A stretch of DNA of 64,000 nucleotides from Poriferisodalis sp965231925 (GCA_965231925.1 OZ246894.1:4216001-4280000), one strand, 5' to 3'. Counted from the first letter of the stretch, positions 9,101-16,803 are shown. The notes: generated from the letters alone by a model not told the origin. Numbers and translations are program-made.

Positions 9101-9543
9101 CAGCGCTCCTTGAATTGGCCGGTGCTGCGACCGAACTTCAGCGACGTGCCGGGCGTAATCGCGATGAGATTGATGCCCGGCTGCGTGCCGTCGCCCTCGT
9201 TCAGCGCAGTGAGCGGGAGCATGGCGAGCCGACCGACATCTTCGAGCGGTTCGATGCCCTTGGGGACGAGTTTGCGAAGGTTCTGGCGGGCGATCGCCGC
9301 GTTCGAGCAGACGTAGACGATGTCGTGGCGTGTGTCGCCAATGCGACCGAGATGCTCGATGACCTGTGCGATGACGCCCTTGGCGACATGGGTCTTGCCG
9401 AGGCCGACCTCGTCAGCAACCAGGAACCGGAAGGCCGGATCGTGCTCGTCGAACATGCGCTCGAACGTCCACCGAGCGGTTCGACGCTGGAAGTCCTTCA
9501 AGTCACCGAGGACTGCTTCGACGTCGACATGGCCTTGAGTCAT
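6193..9543 (-). CDS. SNF2-like superfamily 2 helicase of the DUF6361-PLD-helicase unit
   Basis: A 1116-residue protein from ATG 9543, overlapping the PLD stop by 4 bp. Motif I is ADEVGLGKT (residues 43-51), motif II a DEFQ variant of DExH (273-276), motif III SATP (315-318). The C-terminal helicase half carries S-x-G-QEGLDFH and the arginine-finger motif QREGRVHR (about 962-969). A long insert of roughly 500 residues separates the two RecA-like domains. This is an ATP-driven DNA or RNA translocase. Fusion-like placement next to a PLD nuclease fits a DNA-targeting defence complex; that role is inferred. Confidence 0.85.
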   Translation of the reverse strand: MTQGHVDVEAVLGDLKDFQRRTARWTFERMFDEHDPAFRFLVADEVGLGKTHVAKGVIAQVIEHLGRIGDTRHDIVYVCSNAAIARQNLRKLVPKGIEPLEDVGRLAMLPLTALNEGDGTQPGINLIAITPGTSLKFGRSTGQFKERCLAYTFLRAHWGAEVMTAPARRIFWDGVTAGDPDGRLRSWERWYRPKITASLGAFAEELAEIDKSRRRHGQPTLRTLFDRLVDGLKWKRAFPGELWDDRRVLIGEVRRILAIVGIAALEPDLVVLDEFQRFKDLLRPDPDNFAAELAHRLFNYTDSATGRLTRTLLLSATPYRMYTTADEIDSDHYADFLDTCQFLFQNEGRVDRLRQHFAGLRSALTSAESLPSAEAICADISSDLCKVMARTERLSATPSRDGMLAEREVHVTVAPDDLRAYLRIGDLAETVAHHEPTEYWKSGPYLVNFMERYKLKEAVRQAATEGRLADEGRLDPGPGLLSWEDVEAYRRIDPQNGRLRWLLEDLERHRAFEMLWVPPSLRYYDTGSVYESNEADGFTKRLIFSGWTVVPKAVSSLVSLEAERHAFAGRNHNYSAEYGRRGGQRLDFRTSERTAGEVRAGEPRLGRRAAAMTAFLLVWPSPSLAELGDPRRLARGGRRHVSALLAEVEAQIADAIAPLVRSAPSDGVVDRRWYWAAPLFLDQQRHPSAVELLLALNGAQHWEGDEVGGGFRAHLTQARAMVNHGHPALGRPPDDLAEVLAEVAVGGPAQCALRAVSSAVGLPFSHESTMSNAAWIAEAFRRFFNAPEITAVIVRGRPDGADGEAGVERYWRDVVRHSIDGNLQAVLDEHFHVLRDWLGHLNPNDDEQRIAAADDIGYKVEEALDLRTSLFRVDIPRRAANGREFTLEEHRLRTRFAVAFGNQTLDEGGEARIEAVSRAFNSPFWPFVLTSTSVGQEGLDFHLWCHAVIHWNLPTNPVDLEQREGRVHRYKGHAVRRNLAATLGPDLLTNGAPPDGDLWDGLFDAAVHESQGADGAIVPYWVFNEGPAKIQRHVPVLPFSRDAAAVSQLRKALAAYRLAFGQPRQEELVEFLSADRTDEELLQLTARLKIDLSPPATAAATVSRSQSSRSGVGDSD

Positions 9544-11402
9544 CGGGTTGGTGCCCCTGCGGGTGCTTCCGCGGCGTCGCCCTGGGCCGTCCCTGCGATC
9601 GCCACGTCGAAGATGGCATTCCACAGTTCGGCGAAGCCCGCCGGTAGCGCGTCGTCGGCCGCGAGGTCTGACACGAGCGGGTGAAGCCCGGCCAGCTTCG
9701 CCGGGTCTCGACGCATCGTCCGCAGCAGCTTCTCCAGGACCGGCAAGGCGACCACGCCGGGACCGTCGTCTGAGGTGTCAGCGCTGGCTCGCTCCACCGC
9801 GTCCAGCAGGTCCCACTGGCCCGGGTCCTCGTCGAGCAGTGCCAGCAGATAGCGAAAGAAGCGTTCTGCGTTGCCGATCAGGGAGCGCAACAGGAATCGT
9901 TCTCGATGCTCAGGTACGCCACGCAGCGGGACCGGCACAACGAACTCGGCTACAGGGCCGTCCTCGGGAGCGAGTTCGAAGGCGAGAAAGCCGCTCATCG
10001 CTTCGAGGCTCGTCTCGAAGCGCTCCTCCAATGGGCTGCCGCCGGCCACGGGGCGCCGATTGCCCGCCGACGAGAGCGGCCAGCAGTGCACGGCCATGCC
10101 ATCGAGGTTCGGCAGCGGCGCGCTTGTTCGGTATGTGACGGCCCAGTCCGCACCGCTCGCCTCGACATCCCCTTCGATCTGCAGCCGTGCGATGGCAACG
10201 CGCGCCTTGTCCAGCGTCGATGTGTCGGGCAACGGGCACGGCCCGTCGTCGGGTGGCCGGTACGAAATGAACCACTCCCGCAGGCCGGGCTCGTCCTCGT
10301 CACCGCCGCAGAGCCGATCGATACCGAGGGTCGCAGTGGGCCCCGTCAGCTCGACGAGGACCTCCACGCTGGAATGGAAGGCCGAGTAGGTCGCGTTCGC
10401 TGAACCCATGAACAGGCTCGCCCGGTCGCCGGTTTCGAACGCGAAGACCTTGGCGTGCAGTCCTGCGAGCGGCCGGGCCGGATCCTGTGGCGATGACTGG
10501 TCATCGGGGGCGGCGAGCTCGATCGGGCTGCCGTCGTCGAACGTGTACGTCGTGCCCACGTTGGCAAGGGAGGTTGGCTTCAGGGAATCGAGCCATGCGT
10601 CCAGGCTCACAAGTTCGGTGATGGGGTGCGGGTGCACGCTGTTGAAGAAGCCGTCGCTCACGAACGGGGAGATAACCAGTGATCGCTCGGCGTCGCCCGG
10701 CAGCGGCGAACCCGTCGGTAGCGTAGGCCGGCTGTCGAGGCCCAGCACATGGACCCGCAGGTCGTCCACGCCTTCGGGCAGGGCGAACGTGGCGGTCTGC
10801 AGCGCTGCTGCGAGCGGATGCACCCGCTGCCGGTGGGTGTCGGCGACATCGCCGACCGCCGCTTCGAGCAGGCCTTCGAACAGCTCACCGATCGACTCGA
10901 GCCGGGCACCGCTGGGACCCGAGCTCTCATCGAGCCGCAGCACGGCGTCCCAGCTCGCATCGAAGGTGAGGTTTCGGCTGGCCACCAGCACACGCAAACG
11001 CTGCTGACGGGCCTCGCCGGCGGGCCCGTCATTGCAGGCTTCGTAGCGCAGCACCCACACCTTGGGATGCACGATCCCGCCATGCGGCGCATCGACCGGA
11101 ACCACTGCCCCTTCCAGGAAGGCGAACACCCGGCGGGACGGCGGCACAGCGGTGAAGCCGGCCTGATTGAACACGGTGATCTTGCCGGCATGGGAGCGGA
11201 GGGCGTGCAGCAGCTCGACTGGCTCCAGTTGCTCGCCGTCGGCAACGATGCCGTCCGGACCGGTGAGCGCAAACGCCGCCGGTGCCGCAAGCAGTGCCCG
11301 AAGATCAAGCGTGAACGTGACGGCCATCGCCGATTCGATCCGGAAGCCCGCCGGCGGGCGCATGGCGCCAATGAGCGTCAACCGGTTGGTGGGCTGCAGC
11401 AT
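9540..11402 (-). CDS. Phospholipase D-fold protein (DrmC-like role)
   Basis: A 620-residue protein. Start chosen at ATG 11402, 59 bp after the DUF6361 gene, because homologous-looking sequence (LRPP-type block, then TFTLDLRALLAAP) begins right there; the frame is open further up to 11552. Two PLD half-sites are visible: HPKVWVLRY (H112, K114) with SRN at 142-144, and HAKVFAF (H316, K318) with GSANAT at 333-338. PLD-superfamily enzymes use paired HxK motifs for phosphodiester cleavage, here probably nucleic acid. Central gene of the three-gene unit. Confidence 0.8.
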   Translation of the reverse strand: MLQPTNRLTLIGAMRPPAGFRIESAMAVTFTLDLRALLAAPAAFALTGPDGIVADGEQLEPVELLHALRSHAGKITVFNQAGFTAVPPSRRVFAFLEGAVVPVDAPHGGIVHPKVWVLRYEACNDGPAGEARQQRLRVLVASRNLTFDASWDAVLRLDESSGPSGARLESIGELFEGLLEAAVGDVADTHRQRVHPLAAALQTATFALPEGVDDLRVHVLGLDSRPTLPTGSPLPGDAERSLVISPFVSDGFFNSVHPHPITELVSLDAWLDSLKPTSLANVGTTYTFDDGSPIELAAPDDQSSPQDPARPLAGLHAKVFAFETGDRASLFMGSANATYSAFHSSVEVLVELTGPTATLGIDRLCGGDEDEPGLREWFISYRPPDDGPCPLPDTSTLDKARVAIARLQIEGDVEASGADWAVTYRTSAPLPNLDGMAVHCWPLSSAGNRRPVAGGSPLEERFETSLEAMSGFLAFELAPEDGPVAEFVVPVPLRGVPEHRERFLLRSLIGNAERFFRYLLALLDEDPGQWDLLDAVERASADTSDDGPGVVALPVLEKLLRTMRRDPAKLAGLHPLVSDLAADDALPAGFAELWNAIFDVAIAGTAQGDAAEAPAGAPTR

Positions 11403-11460
11403 CAGGCGCCCGTCGCCCGTGGCGCGCTTGCGCACACGGGCGGGTTGTCGGGCTGGCGCA

Positions 11461-12678
11461 TCACGTGTTCCGCCGCTGGGCGTCGGCGATGTCGGCCATG
11501 TAGCTCTGCGTGATGCCCCAGCGGAAATCGAACTGCCCGCCGACGCCTGCACCGTTCCAGTTCTCCAGCGCGGAGCGGTGTGCCAGTCGAGCTCGCTTTG
11601 ACTTCAGACGCAGTTCGCGCTGGTGGATTCTGCGGTGGACCGCTGGGTCCTCGGCGAATCCTTCAGGGTCGGCCGCGATGCGCTCGACCATGGCGTTCAC
11701 GAAATCCTGGGCGCCGAGGCTGACGCCGTGCTCGTTCAACATGGCCCAGAACGCGGGCAGGTCGGCGACCCACGAGCGGACATCGTCGAGCCGCGCCGCC
11801 ACCTGCTCCGTCCACTCGTCGAGGCGCTCGCGTTCGTTGGTTTCCAACTCGCCCGTGTCCCATTGCAGCTCTGCTCGAGCCTGGCGCGCCAGCAGCATGT
11901 TGTAGACGTACTGAGGTCCGGCGGTCAGCTCGGAGAAGTTCCGCGCTTGGCGGAGCATCTCGACGAGCTGGCTCGGCATGTTGTGCGTTGGCAACTCCCA
12001 TGGGAAGCCGACGCCCGCTGCCGCTTCCGGCGTTGCGCACAACCAGGCCAGCAGCGTGCCCTCATGCCACCGCCGGATGTGGTCCACCAGCAACTCCGCC
12101 TCCCCGGGGCCAAGGTCGAAGGTGATTTCCTCGTTCAGGAAACCGTCCGGAGCGCGTGGCAGGTCCGCCCACATCGAAACCGCCCGCGTCGTCGCATTTT
12201 TGTCATCGTCGCGATCGGGCTGATGCCTCCCGAGTGCAGCGGCGCGCTGACCGTATTCGGAGATGCTGAGGTCCAGCCGCCGCAGGCCCCACGTCCACAG
12301 ACCTCCCCAGTAGGCATCGCTCGGCATGCGCTGGAGGTTCCGACCGGCGGTGTAGCCGATGACCCCTTGGTTGTGCCCAAGGTGACGGAGACAGTCGATC
12401 AGCCGTGCCTCGTCGTCCCGCAGCCGGCGCGGGAATTCGGCTGTAGGCACACGCTGGGCCTCAAGCCCCGCGCAGATCCACGGCACGAAGATGAAGTAGC
12501 GGAGCCTGGTCTGAATGGTCGAAGTTCCCGGATTGAGCATCCCCGAGAACGCATCGCGCACGGTGCCGAGACCAAGAACATCAAGCGTGCCCGGCTCGTC
12601 AAGCGCCCGCAGAAGTTCACCGACCCGCTCGCTCGCCGCGCTGTCCAGATCCAGCCACCCAAGCGACGACTCAGGCAC
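11461..12678 (-). CDS. DUF6361 family protein
   Basis: From GTG 12678 the product (405 aa) begins VPESSLGWLDLD and shows the DUF6361 block: a leucine-rich stretch, LGLGTVRDAFSGMLNPGTST, then IQTRLRYFIFVPWI, and later GYTAGRNLQRMPSDAYWGGL. The frame is open back to 12849, but that extra N-terminus lacks family character. The family is of unknown biochemical function and, from memory, tends to sit beside PLD and helicase genes. First gene of the minus-strand unit; it probably acts with the other two products in defence. Confidence 0.75.
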   Translation of the reverse strand: MPESSLGWLDLDSAASERVGELLRALDEPGTLDVLGLGTVRDAFSGMLNPGTSTIQTRLRYFIFVPWICAGLEAQRVPTAEFPRRLRDDEARLIDCLRHLGHNQGVIGYTAGRNLQRMPSDAYWGGLWTWGLRRLDLSISEYGQRAAALGRHQPDRDDDKNATTRAVSMWADLPRAPDGFLNEEITFDLGPGEAELLVDHIRRWHEGTLLAWLCATPEAAAGVGFPWELPTHNMPSQLVEMLRQARNFSELTAGPQYVYNMLLARQARAELQWDTGELETNERERLDEWTEQVAARLDDVRSWVADLPAFWAMLNEHGVSLGAQDFVNAMVERIAADPEGFAEDPAVHRRIHQRELRLKSKRARLAHRSALENWNGAGVGGQFDFRWGITQSYMADIADAQRRNT

Positions 12679-12899
12679 ATAGTCAGTCGCCGTCGCCAAT
12701 GAACAACTCCAAGAGTCCAGTCGCCTGCCCGCTTGCGAGCCCGAAGTCTGCCCCAAGCTGCGGGTGCCCGACCTGAATTGACGAGCCAATGCAGGCGAAA
12801 CGAAAAGACCTACTCGAAGCTGTGTATGGCGATCGCTGACTCTCATCATCGCACTTGAGTCGGTTCAATTACTCCGCCGCCCGTGTGCCACGCTGGCGC

Positions 12900-13448
12900 A
12901 TGGCGCGCATCGAGGTCATTTCTGACGACGACTGGGACGGCTCGCTTGGCGAGTTGTACCCCCGGGTCGTGGACCCCACCTATGGCCGGGTTGACCACAT
13001 CTTGGCCATCCACTCGCTCAACCCCCGCTCCATGGCCGCACACCAAGGCCTCTACGAATCGGCCATGGCCGGCACCGCCACGCTGCGCAAGGCCGAACGC
13101 GAGCTCATCGCCCTGGTCGTCAGCCTCACCAACGACTGCCACTACTGAGTGGTCCACCACCGGCGCGGTCTGCGCCGCCTGCTCCGCAACGACGAACTCG
13201 TCGCCGACGTCGAGCACGACTGGACCACCGCCGCACTGTCGCCCAAGCGCACCGCCATGCTCCGCTACGCCGTCAAGCTCACCGAGACCCCCGCCGCCAC
13301 CAGCGACGCCGACGTCGACGCCCTGCGCGAGGCCGGCTTCAGCGACCGCGACATCCTCGACATCACCGAAGTCGTCGGCTACTACGCCTACGCCAACCGC
13401 ATCGCCGACGGACTCGGCCTCCAAACCGAAGACTGGATCCCCGACTGA
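12900..13448 (+). CDS. AhpD/CMD-like selenoprotein, copy 1 (TGA = Sec83)
   Basis: Read through the TGA at 13146-13148, the frame encodes one 182-residue AhpD/carboxymuconolactone decarboxylase-fold protein: MARIEV start at 12900, the family's helical block (ERELIALVVSLTN), the redox motif C80-H-Y-U83-V-V-H-H, then 99 further residues ending EDWIPD. In the family this position is the second cysteine of CxxC-x3-H, which reduces peroxides with a thiol partner; selenocysteine is a known functional replacement. Both halves are coding and a SECIS-like hairpin follows the TGA. A copy with the same TGA lies at 20440. Sec machinery genes are not in this window. Confidence 0.85.
13146..13177 (+). promoter_or_regulatory. 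SECIS element of selenoprotein copy 1
   Basis: After the TGA (13146-13148) come 12 nt, then a perfect 6-bp stem CGGCGC (13161-13166) and GCGCCG (13172-13177) closing the loop GGTCT. Bacterial SECIS hairpins lie just 3' of the UGA inside the coding region and display a G(U) in the apical loop to SelB; the E. coli fdhF element has a GGUCU loop. The bulged U of the E. coli stem is not obvious here. Confidence 0.75.
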
Positions 13449-13521
13449 TCCGTGGCGGATGGGCCAACCACTCTGCAGTCGGGTCATGCCATTCGTGGTC
13501 CATGTGCTTTATATATCGGAG

Positions 13522-13550
13522 TTGCTGACGGCTAGATATAGATCTATACT
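13522..13550 (+). promoter_or_regulatory. Promoter with overlapping palindrome for the mobile mystery A/B pair
   Basis: TTGCTG (13522-13527) and TATACT (13545-13550) are separated by 17 bp, a sigma-70-type spacing, about 50 bp upstream of the Xre gene. The perfect palindrome TATAGATCTATA (13537-13548) covers most of the -10 box, which would let the Xre-family product repress its own operon. The region is markedly AT-rich against its surroundings. Confidence 0.45.
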
Positions 13551-13602
13551 GTTCTCAACTGTCTAGCGATACCTATGCAAGTCCGAACTCCGCAGGTGAC
13601 GC

Positions 13603-14064
13603 ATGCTGCGAGACAACCGAGCCCAATCACGACGCCGGCTCGACCAACGCTTCGGTCGGCACGGCGACCTCGCCGATCTTGCCCCTCCTTCCCAGGGATG
13701 GGTCCGAACACTGCGCGACGCACTGGGAATGACCAGCGGGGACCTAGCTCGCCGCATGGGCGTGCATCCGTCACGCATCCCCGCCATCGAGCGAGGCGAG
13801 CGGGAACGAACACTCAAGCTCGACACCCTCACCAGAGTCGCCGACGCTCTCAATTGCGACCTCGTCTACGCACTCGTGCCCCGCACAAGCCTCGACGGCA
13901 TGGTCAATGTTCAAGCCCGACTGAGCGCAATCAGGCACTTGCGAAACGTCATGGCCCACTCACGCCTCGAGGACCAAGAGGTCACCCCCGACGATCTCGA
14001 AGCCCAGATCGACGACCTCGCAGCTGAATTCCGACAGCGGCGTGACCTCTGGCGCACTGAGTAG
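13603..14064 (+). CDS. Mobile mystery protein A (Xre-family HTH, Fic antitoxin candidate)
   Basis: A 153-residue protein. An N-terminal arginine-rich helix is followed by an Xre HTH: GWVRTLRDALGMTSGDLARR, MGVHPSRIPAIERGER, TLKLDTLTRVADALNCDLVY, then the hallmark ALVPR and a C-terminal HSRLEDQ motif. This order defines the mobile mystery protein A family (TIGR02612), found next to the Fic-domain protein B in mobile or variable DNA. It probably binds the palindrome upstream and neutralises B. A second copy is at 41884. Confidence 0.85.
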   Translation: MLRDNRAQSRRRLDQRFGRHGDLADLAPPSQGWVRTLRDALGMTSGDLARRMGVHPSRIPAIERGERERTLKLDTLTRVADALNCDLVYALVPRTSLDGMVNVQARLSAIRHLRNVMAHSRLEDQEVTPDDLEAQIDDLAAEFRQRRDLWRTE

Positions 14065-14075
14065 GGCAATTCACT

Positions 14076-14663
14076 GTGAGCAACCTCGCCGCCCCGACCG
14101 GGGACGGGCACACACTGCTTTTTGACGAAGACCGAGCCGGCCTGCTCCAGCGGGACATCGCGACCCGGCAAGAACTCTTCGACGCCGAACAGCGCAACAT
14201 CGCGAAGGCACTGCTGCGCCCGAAGCCGCGACTGCCGACGCTGCTCGACGACAAGTACCTGCGTGGCCTCCACAAAGCAATGTTCGGCGACGTCTGGGAC
14301 TGGGCCGGCCGGTACCGAACCTCCGATACCAACATCGGCATCGAATCGCTGCACATCTCGGCGGCTGTCCGGGATGTCACCGATGACGTCACCGTATGGG
14401 CAGAGCACGAGACGTACGAACCGGACGAACTCGCCGTCCGTTTCCACCATCGCCTCGTCTTCATTCACCCCTTCGTCAACGGCAATGGCAGACACAGCCG
14501 CATCAGCGCCGATCTGCTCATCGTGAAGCTGGGCCGCAACACATTCAGCTGGGGCAGCAATCTGGACACTTCCACCGAGGACCTGCGAGAGCGCTACATC
14601 GCAGCGTTGCGCTCCGCCGACGCCGGGGACATCGACGACTTGGTCCGATTCGCCCGCAGCTAG
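14076..14663 (+). CDS. Mobile mystery protein B (Fic-domain, toxin candidate)
   Basis: A 195-residue protein from GTG 14076, 11 bp after protein A. It opens with the family signature GDGHTLLFDEDRAGLL and has W-DWAGRYR in the middle. The Fic core H131-PFVNGNGRHSR matches HxFx(D/E)GNGRxxR except that Asn135 replaces the metal-binding acidic residue, as seen in this subfamily. Fic proteins transfer AMP or similar groups to target proteins; activity with Asn here is uncertain. Forms an A/B pair with the preceding gene. Confidence 0.85.
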   Translation: MSNLAAPTGDGHTLLFDEDRAGLLQRDIATRQELFDAEQRNIAKALLRPKPRLPTLLDDKYLRGLHKAMFGDVWDWAGRYRTSDTNIGIESLHISAAVRDVTDDVTVWAEHETYEPDELAVRFHHRLVFIHPFVNGNGRHSRISADLLIVKLGRNTFSWGSNLDTSTEDLRERYIAALRSADAGDIDDLVRFARS

Positions 14664-14684
14664 GGCATCGTCGAGATCTCTTGC

Positions 14685-14734
14685 CGTCGCCGACGGCCTC
14701 GGCCATTCAAACCAAGAACTGGTTCCCCGACTGG
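14685..14734 (+). repeat. Degenerate copy of the AhpD selenoprotein 3' end
   Basis: The stretch reading GTCGCCGACGGCCTCGGCC followed by AAACCAAGAACTGG and TTCCCCGACTGG aligns with the last ~50 bp of the selenoprotein genes (ATCGCCGACGGACTCGGCC, AAACCGAAGACTGG, ATCCCCGACTGA) with one extra base and a handful of substitutions. It lies just after the Fic gene, so the A/B cassette is bracketed by the intact 3' end (13396-13448) and this remnant. Confidence 0.6.
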
Positions 14735-14841
14735 CGCGCAGCCCAGACAACCGCCCGACTCGGAACCGCAGCCAGCGCGGCCGACCTCGTGATCGACACC
14801 ACCTACTCTCGGTGCTGACCCACGAACAGGGGGAATCTGAC

Positions 14842-15843
14842 ATGGCCGATATGAAGCTGGCGCTGTACCTGCCGAACTTCCGCGACCACGTGACCGTCTC
14901 CGAGCTCGAAGACCTCACCGATCTCGCCGAAGAACTTGACTTCGACTCGATCTGGACACTCGACCGCATCGTCGTGCCCGAAGCATCCGACCGCGGCGAG
15001 CTCCAGTACCCGTTCGGGATGATGGAGCAGTTCCCCACCCAGCTCCCCGTCACGGCCCGCGGCCAGTGGTTCCAGGGCTGGCCGCTCATTCCCTGGCTCG
15101 CCGCGAAAACCTCGAAGTGCCGGATCGGCATGAGCATCACCGACACGCCATATCGCTCGCCCGGCGTGTTCGCCGCCGAGATCGCGACGGTCGATCACCT
15201 GTCCAACGGGCGCGTCAACGTCGGCGTCGGCTCAGGCTGGATGCCCGAAGAGTTCGCCGCTGCGAGCGCAGCGCACCTCTTTCCGAAACGGCACAAGCAC
15301 GTGCGCGAGACCATCGAGATCTGCCTGGGCATCTGGACGAACGACCTGTTCGAGTACCACGGCGAGTTCGCAGACTTCGACCCCAGCGGGTTCGGCCACA
15401 AGCCGGTCCAGGATCCGCATCCGCCGATCTTCATGAGCGGCCTGAGCAACCCGGCCATCTCCGCCAAGCGAGTGGCCCAGTACAACCTGTCCGGCTGGAT
15501 CGGCATCCAGGACACACCCGAGGAATTGACCGGGTGGCTCACCGCCTTCGGCGACGAACTGGACAAGCTCGACGGTTCCCACAGCGTCGACGACATGGAG
15601 ATCTCCAGCATGTGCTGGTTTGTGATCACCGACGAGCCGACCGATCAGACCCCCAACGGCAAGCTGACGAACCTTCTGGCGGGCACCGCCGAACAGATCA
15701 CACAGAACCTGATCGACCTGAAGGCCGCGGGCATGACCATGCCCCTCCTGTGGCCGCCGTTCAGCGATGTGCCGGTATCGAAAACACTGGAAGATCTCCG
15801 CCAGCTCGACTCCGAGATCATGCCCCAGGTGAACACCGCTTAG
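14842..15843 (+). CDS. LLM-class F420-dependent oxidoreductase
   Basis: A 333-residue luciferase-like monooxygenase-fold protein. Start ATG 14842 follows a strong AGGGGGAA site (14828-14835). Visible family blocks: LALYLPNF at the N-terminus, DFDSIWTLDR (barrel strand 2), KCRIGMSITDTPYRSP, EIATVDHLSNGRVNVGVGSG-WMPEEF, then PHPPIFMSG. The bacterial LLM class mostly uses reduced F420 or FMN to act on small organic substrates; the substrate is not predictable. Stand-alone gene in the accessory island. Confidence 0.85.
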   Translation: MADMKLALYLPNFRDHVTVSELEDLTDLAEELDFDSIWTLDRIVVPEASDRGELQYPFGMMEQFPTQLPVTARGQWFQGWPLIPWLAAKTSKCRIGMSITDTPYRSPGVFAAEIATVDHLSNGRVNVGVGSGWMPEEFAAASAAHLFPKRHKHVRETIEICLGIWTNDLFEYHGEFADFDPSGFGHKPVQDPHPPIFMSGLSNPAISAKRVAQYNLSGWIGIQDTPEELTGWLTAFGDELDKLDGSHSVDDMEISSMCWFVITDEPTDQTPNGKLTNLLAGTAEQITQNLIDLKAAGMTMPLLWPPFSDVPVSKTLEDLRQLDSEIMPQVNTA

Positions 15844-15886
15844 CGGCTGCGCCGAACCTGGTGCCCACACGGTCTCCTGTCGTCCG

Positions 15887-16015
15887 TCAGGAGAGCTCGA
15901 TGGCCTGAAGACTGCTGCGGCTCGCGCGATAGATAAACGGCCCCGGTAACTCGTGCAACCTCTCGATCCGGCGCCACTGCGTCATCAGAACCTCAAGAAC
16001 AGTGGCTGACTTCAC
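15887..16015 (-). pseudogene. DUF5615 PIN-like toxin remnant (internal deletion)
   Basis: GTG 16015 overlaps the DUF433 stop by 4 bp (GTGA) and opens a 42-codon frame: a few N-terminal residues, then MTQWRRIERLHELPGPFIYR, which is the conserved C-terminal signature (LHxLPGPFIYRA) of DUF5615 PIN-like proteins, and a stop at 15887. A full member has about 110-130 residues, so most of the catalytic core is deleted. DUF433 and DUF5615 are a known antitoxin/toxin pairing. Confidence 0.65.
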
Positions 16016-16710
16016 GCGGCGTGCTCGGCAACACGCGATGTCTCATAGGCGACAGCCCACCTGACGTTCTCGAGCGTCAGGTCGAACTGCTCGGACACTT
16101 CGCTTTCAGTCTCGCCTCCGTCGAGATGCTCGACAATCGCCGACGTGCTGATGCCCGCGATCGCCGGCCGGCCGAATCGCCGGTCTGGCCGGCATCGGAC
16201 CGGCGACGCATCGTCGGCATGCGGTCGCCAGGCGACCGGCCGGTTGTCGTCCCATTCCACCCGCTTCACAAATGAGTCAGCAGGTGGAAGCAGCAACGGC
16301 TGGCCATCGACGAGTGCGATGAGATGCAGCTCGCCGCGCAGCTCACATCGTTTCTGAAAACGGACGAGCAGCCGTCGTCCCTCCCCGACCCACGGCGCCG
16401 CGTACGCCAACGGGTGCGCCACTCCCAGTTCGTCCCTGAGGGCAGAGACAAAGCTGCGAATCTCGTGGAGCCGAACTTGGAGCTTGCGCCGGTACTGGCG
16501 CAGCAGCCCTGCCTCGAGAAACTCCGGCCAAGTGAGACGGGTGTCGCCGGTCGCTTCAACCCGGATGACTGGCTCGTAGTGGTGGCCGCGACGCTCACCA
16601 CCCTCCAGCCACCAACCGAGCGTGCTCCTGCTGACAGCAAGGATTGCCGCAGCGTCAGTCAGCGAATAGACGGGCTGACTCAGGTCGAATTCTTGCGTGC
16701 CGTTCAGGGT
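16012..16710 (-). pseudogene. DUF433 antitoxin-like protein without a start codon
   Basis: The frame is continuous from a stop near 16787 to 16012 and encodes a complete-looking DUF433 protein: an HTH-like N-terminus (QPVYSLTDAAAILAVSRSTL, GWWLEGGERRGHHYEPVI), a linker (LTWPEFLEAGLLRQYRRKLQ), VAHPLAYAAP and the DUF433 domain GRPAIAGISTSAIVEHLDGG. No ATG, GTG or TTG lies upstream of the conserved region; the nearest ATG is out of frame beside a 14-bp tandem duplication (16776-16803). A GTG at 16422 would give only the C-terminal half. Probably inactivated together with its DUF5615 partner. Confidence 0.65.
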
Positions 16711-16775
16711 CCACTCCCGTTGCCGCAGTTGCCGAACATCATCACTACCACCAGAGGCCGCTGGGCAGCGACAGC

Positions 16776-16803
16776 ATTATTGCTGCGCCATTATTGCTGC
16801 GCC
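16776..16803. repeat. 14-bp perfect tandem duplication
   Basis: ATTATTGCTGCGCC occurs twice back to back, in the 5' region where the DUF433 frame loses its start codon. Fourteen is not a multiple of three, so gain or loss of one unit would shift any ORF crossing it. This could be the event that detached the start codon. Confidence 0.6.

Noticed and set aside
6193..12678. Canonical DISARM
   Set aside because: No DrmB (DUF1998) and no methyltransferase gene; DUF6361 takes their place and the helicase is of a different layout.
13146..13148. TGA in the AhpD-like gene read as a nonsense mutation creating a pseudogene
   Set aside because: The same TGA at the same catalytic codon occurs in a diverged second copy, the sequence after it stays protein-like, and a GGTCT-loop hairpin follows.
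12846..13487. Minus-strand ORF of 213 codons opposite selenoprotein copy 1
   Set aside because: It avoids stops only because of strong GC3 bias opposite the selenoprotein; its low-complexity Val/Gly/Asp sequence has no family pattern. The same shadow occurs at copy 2.
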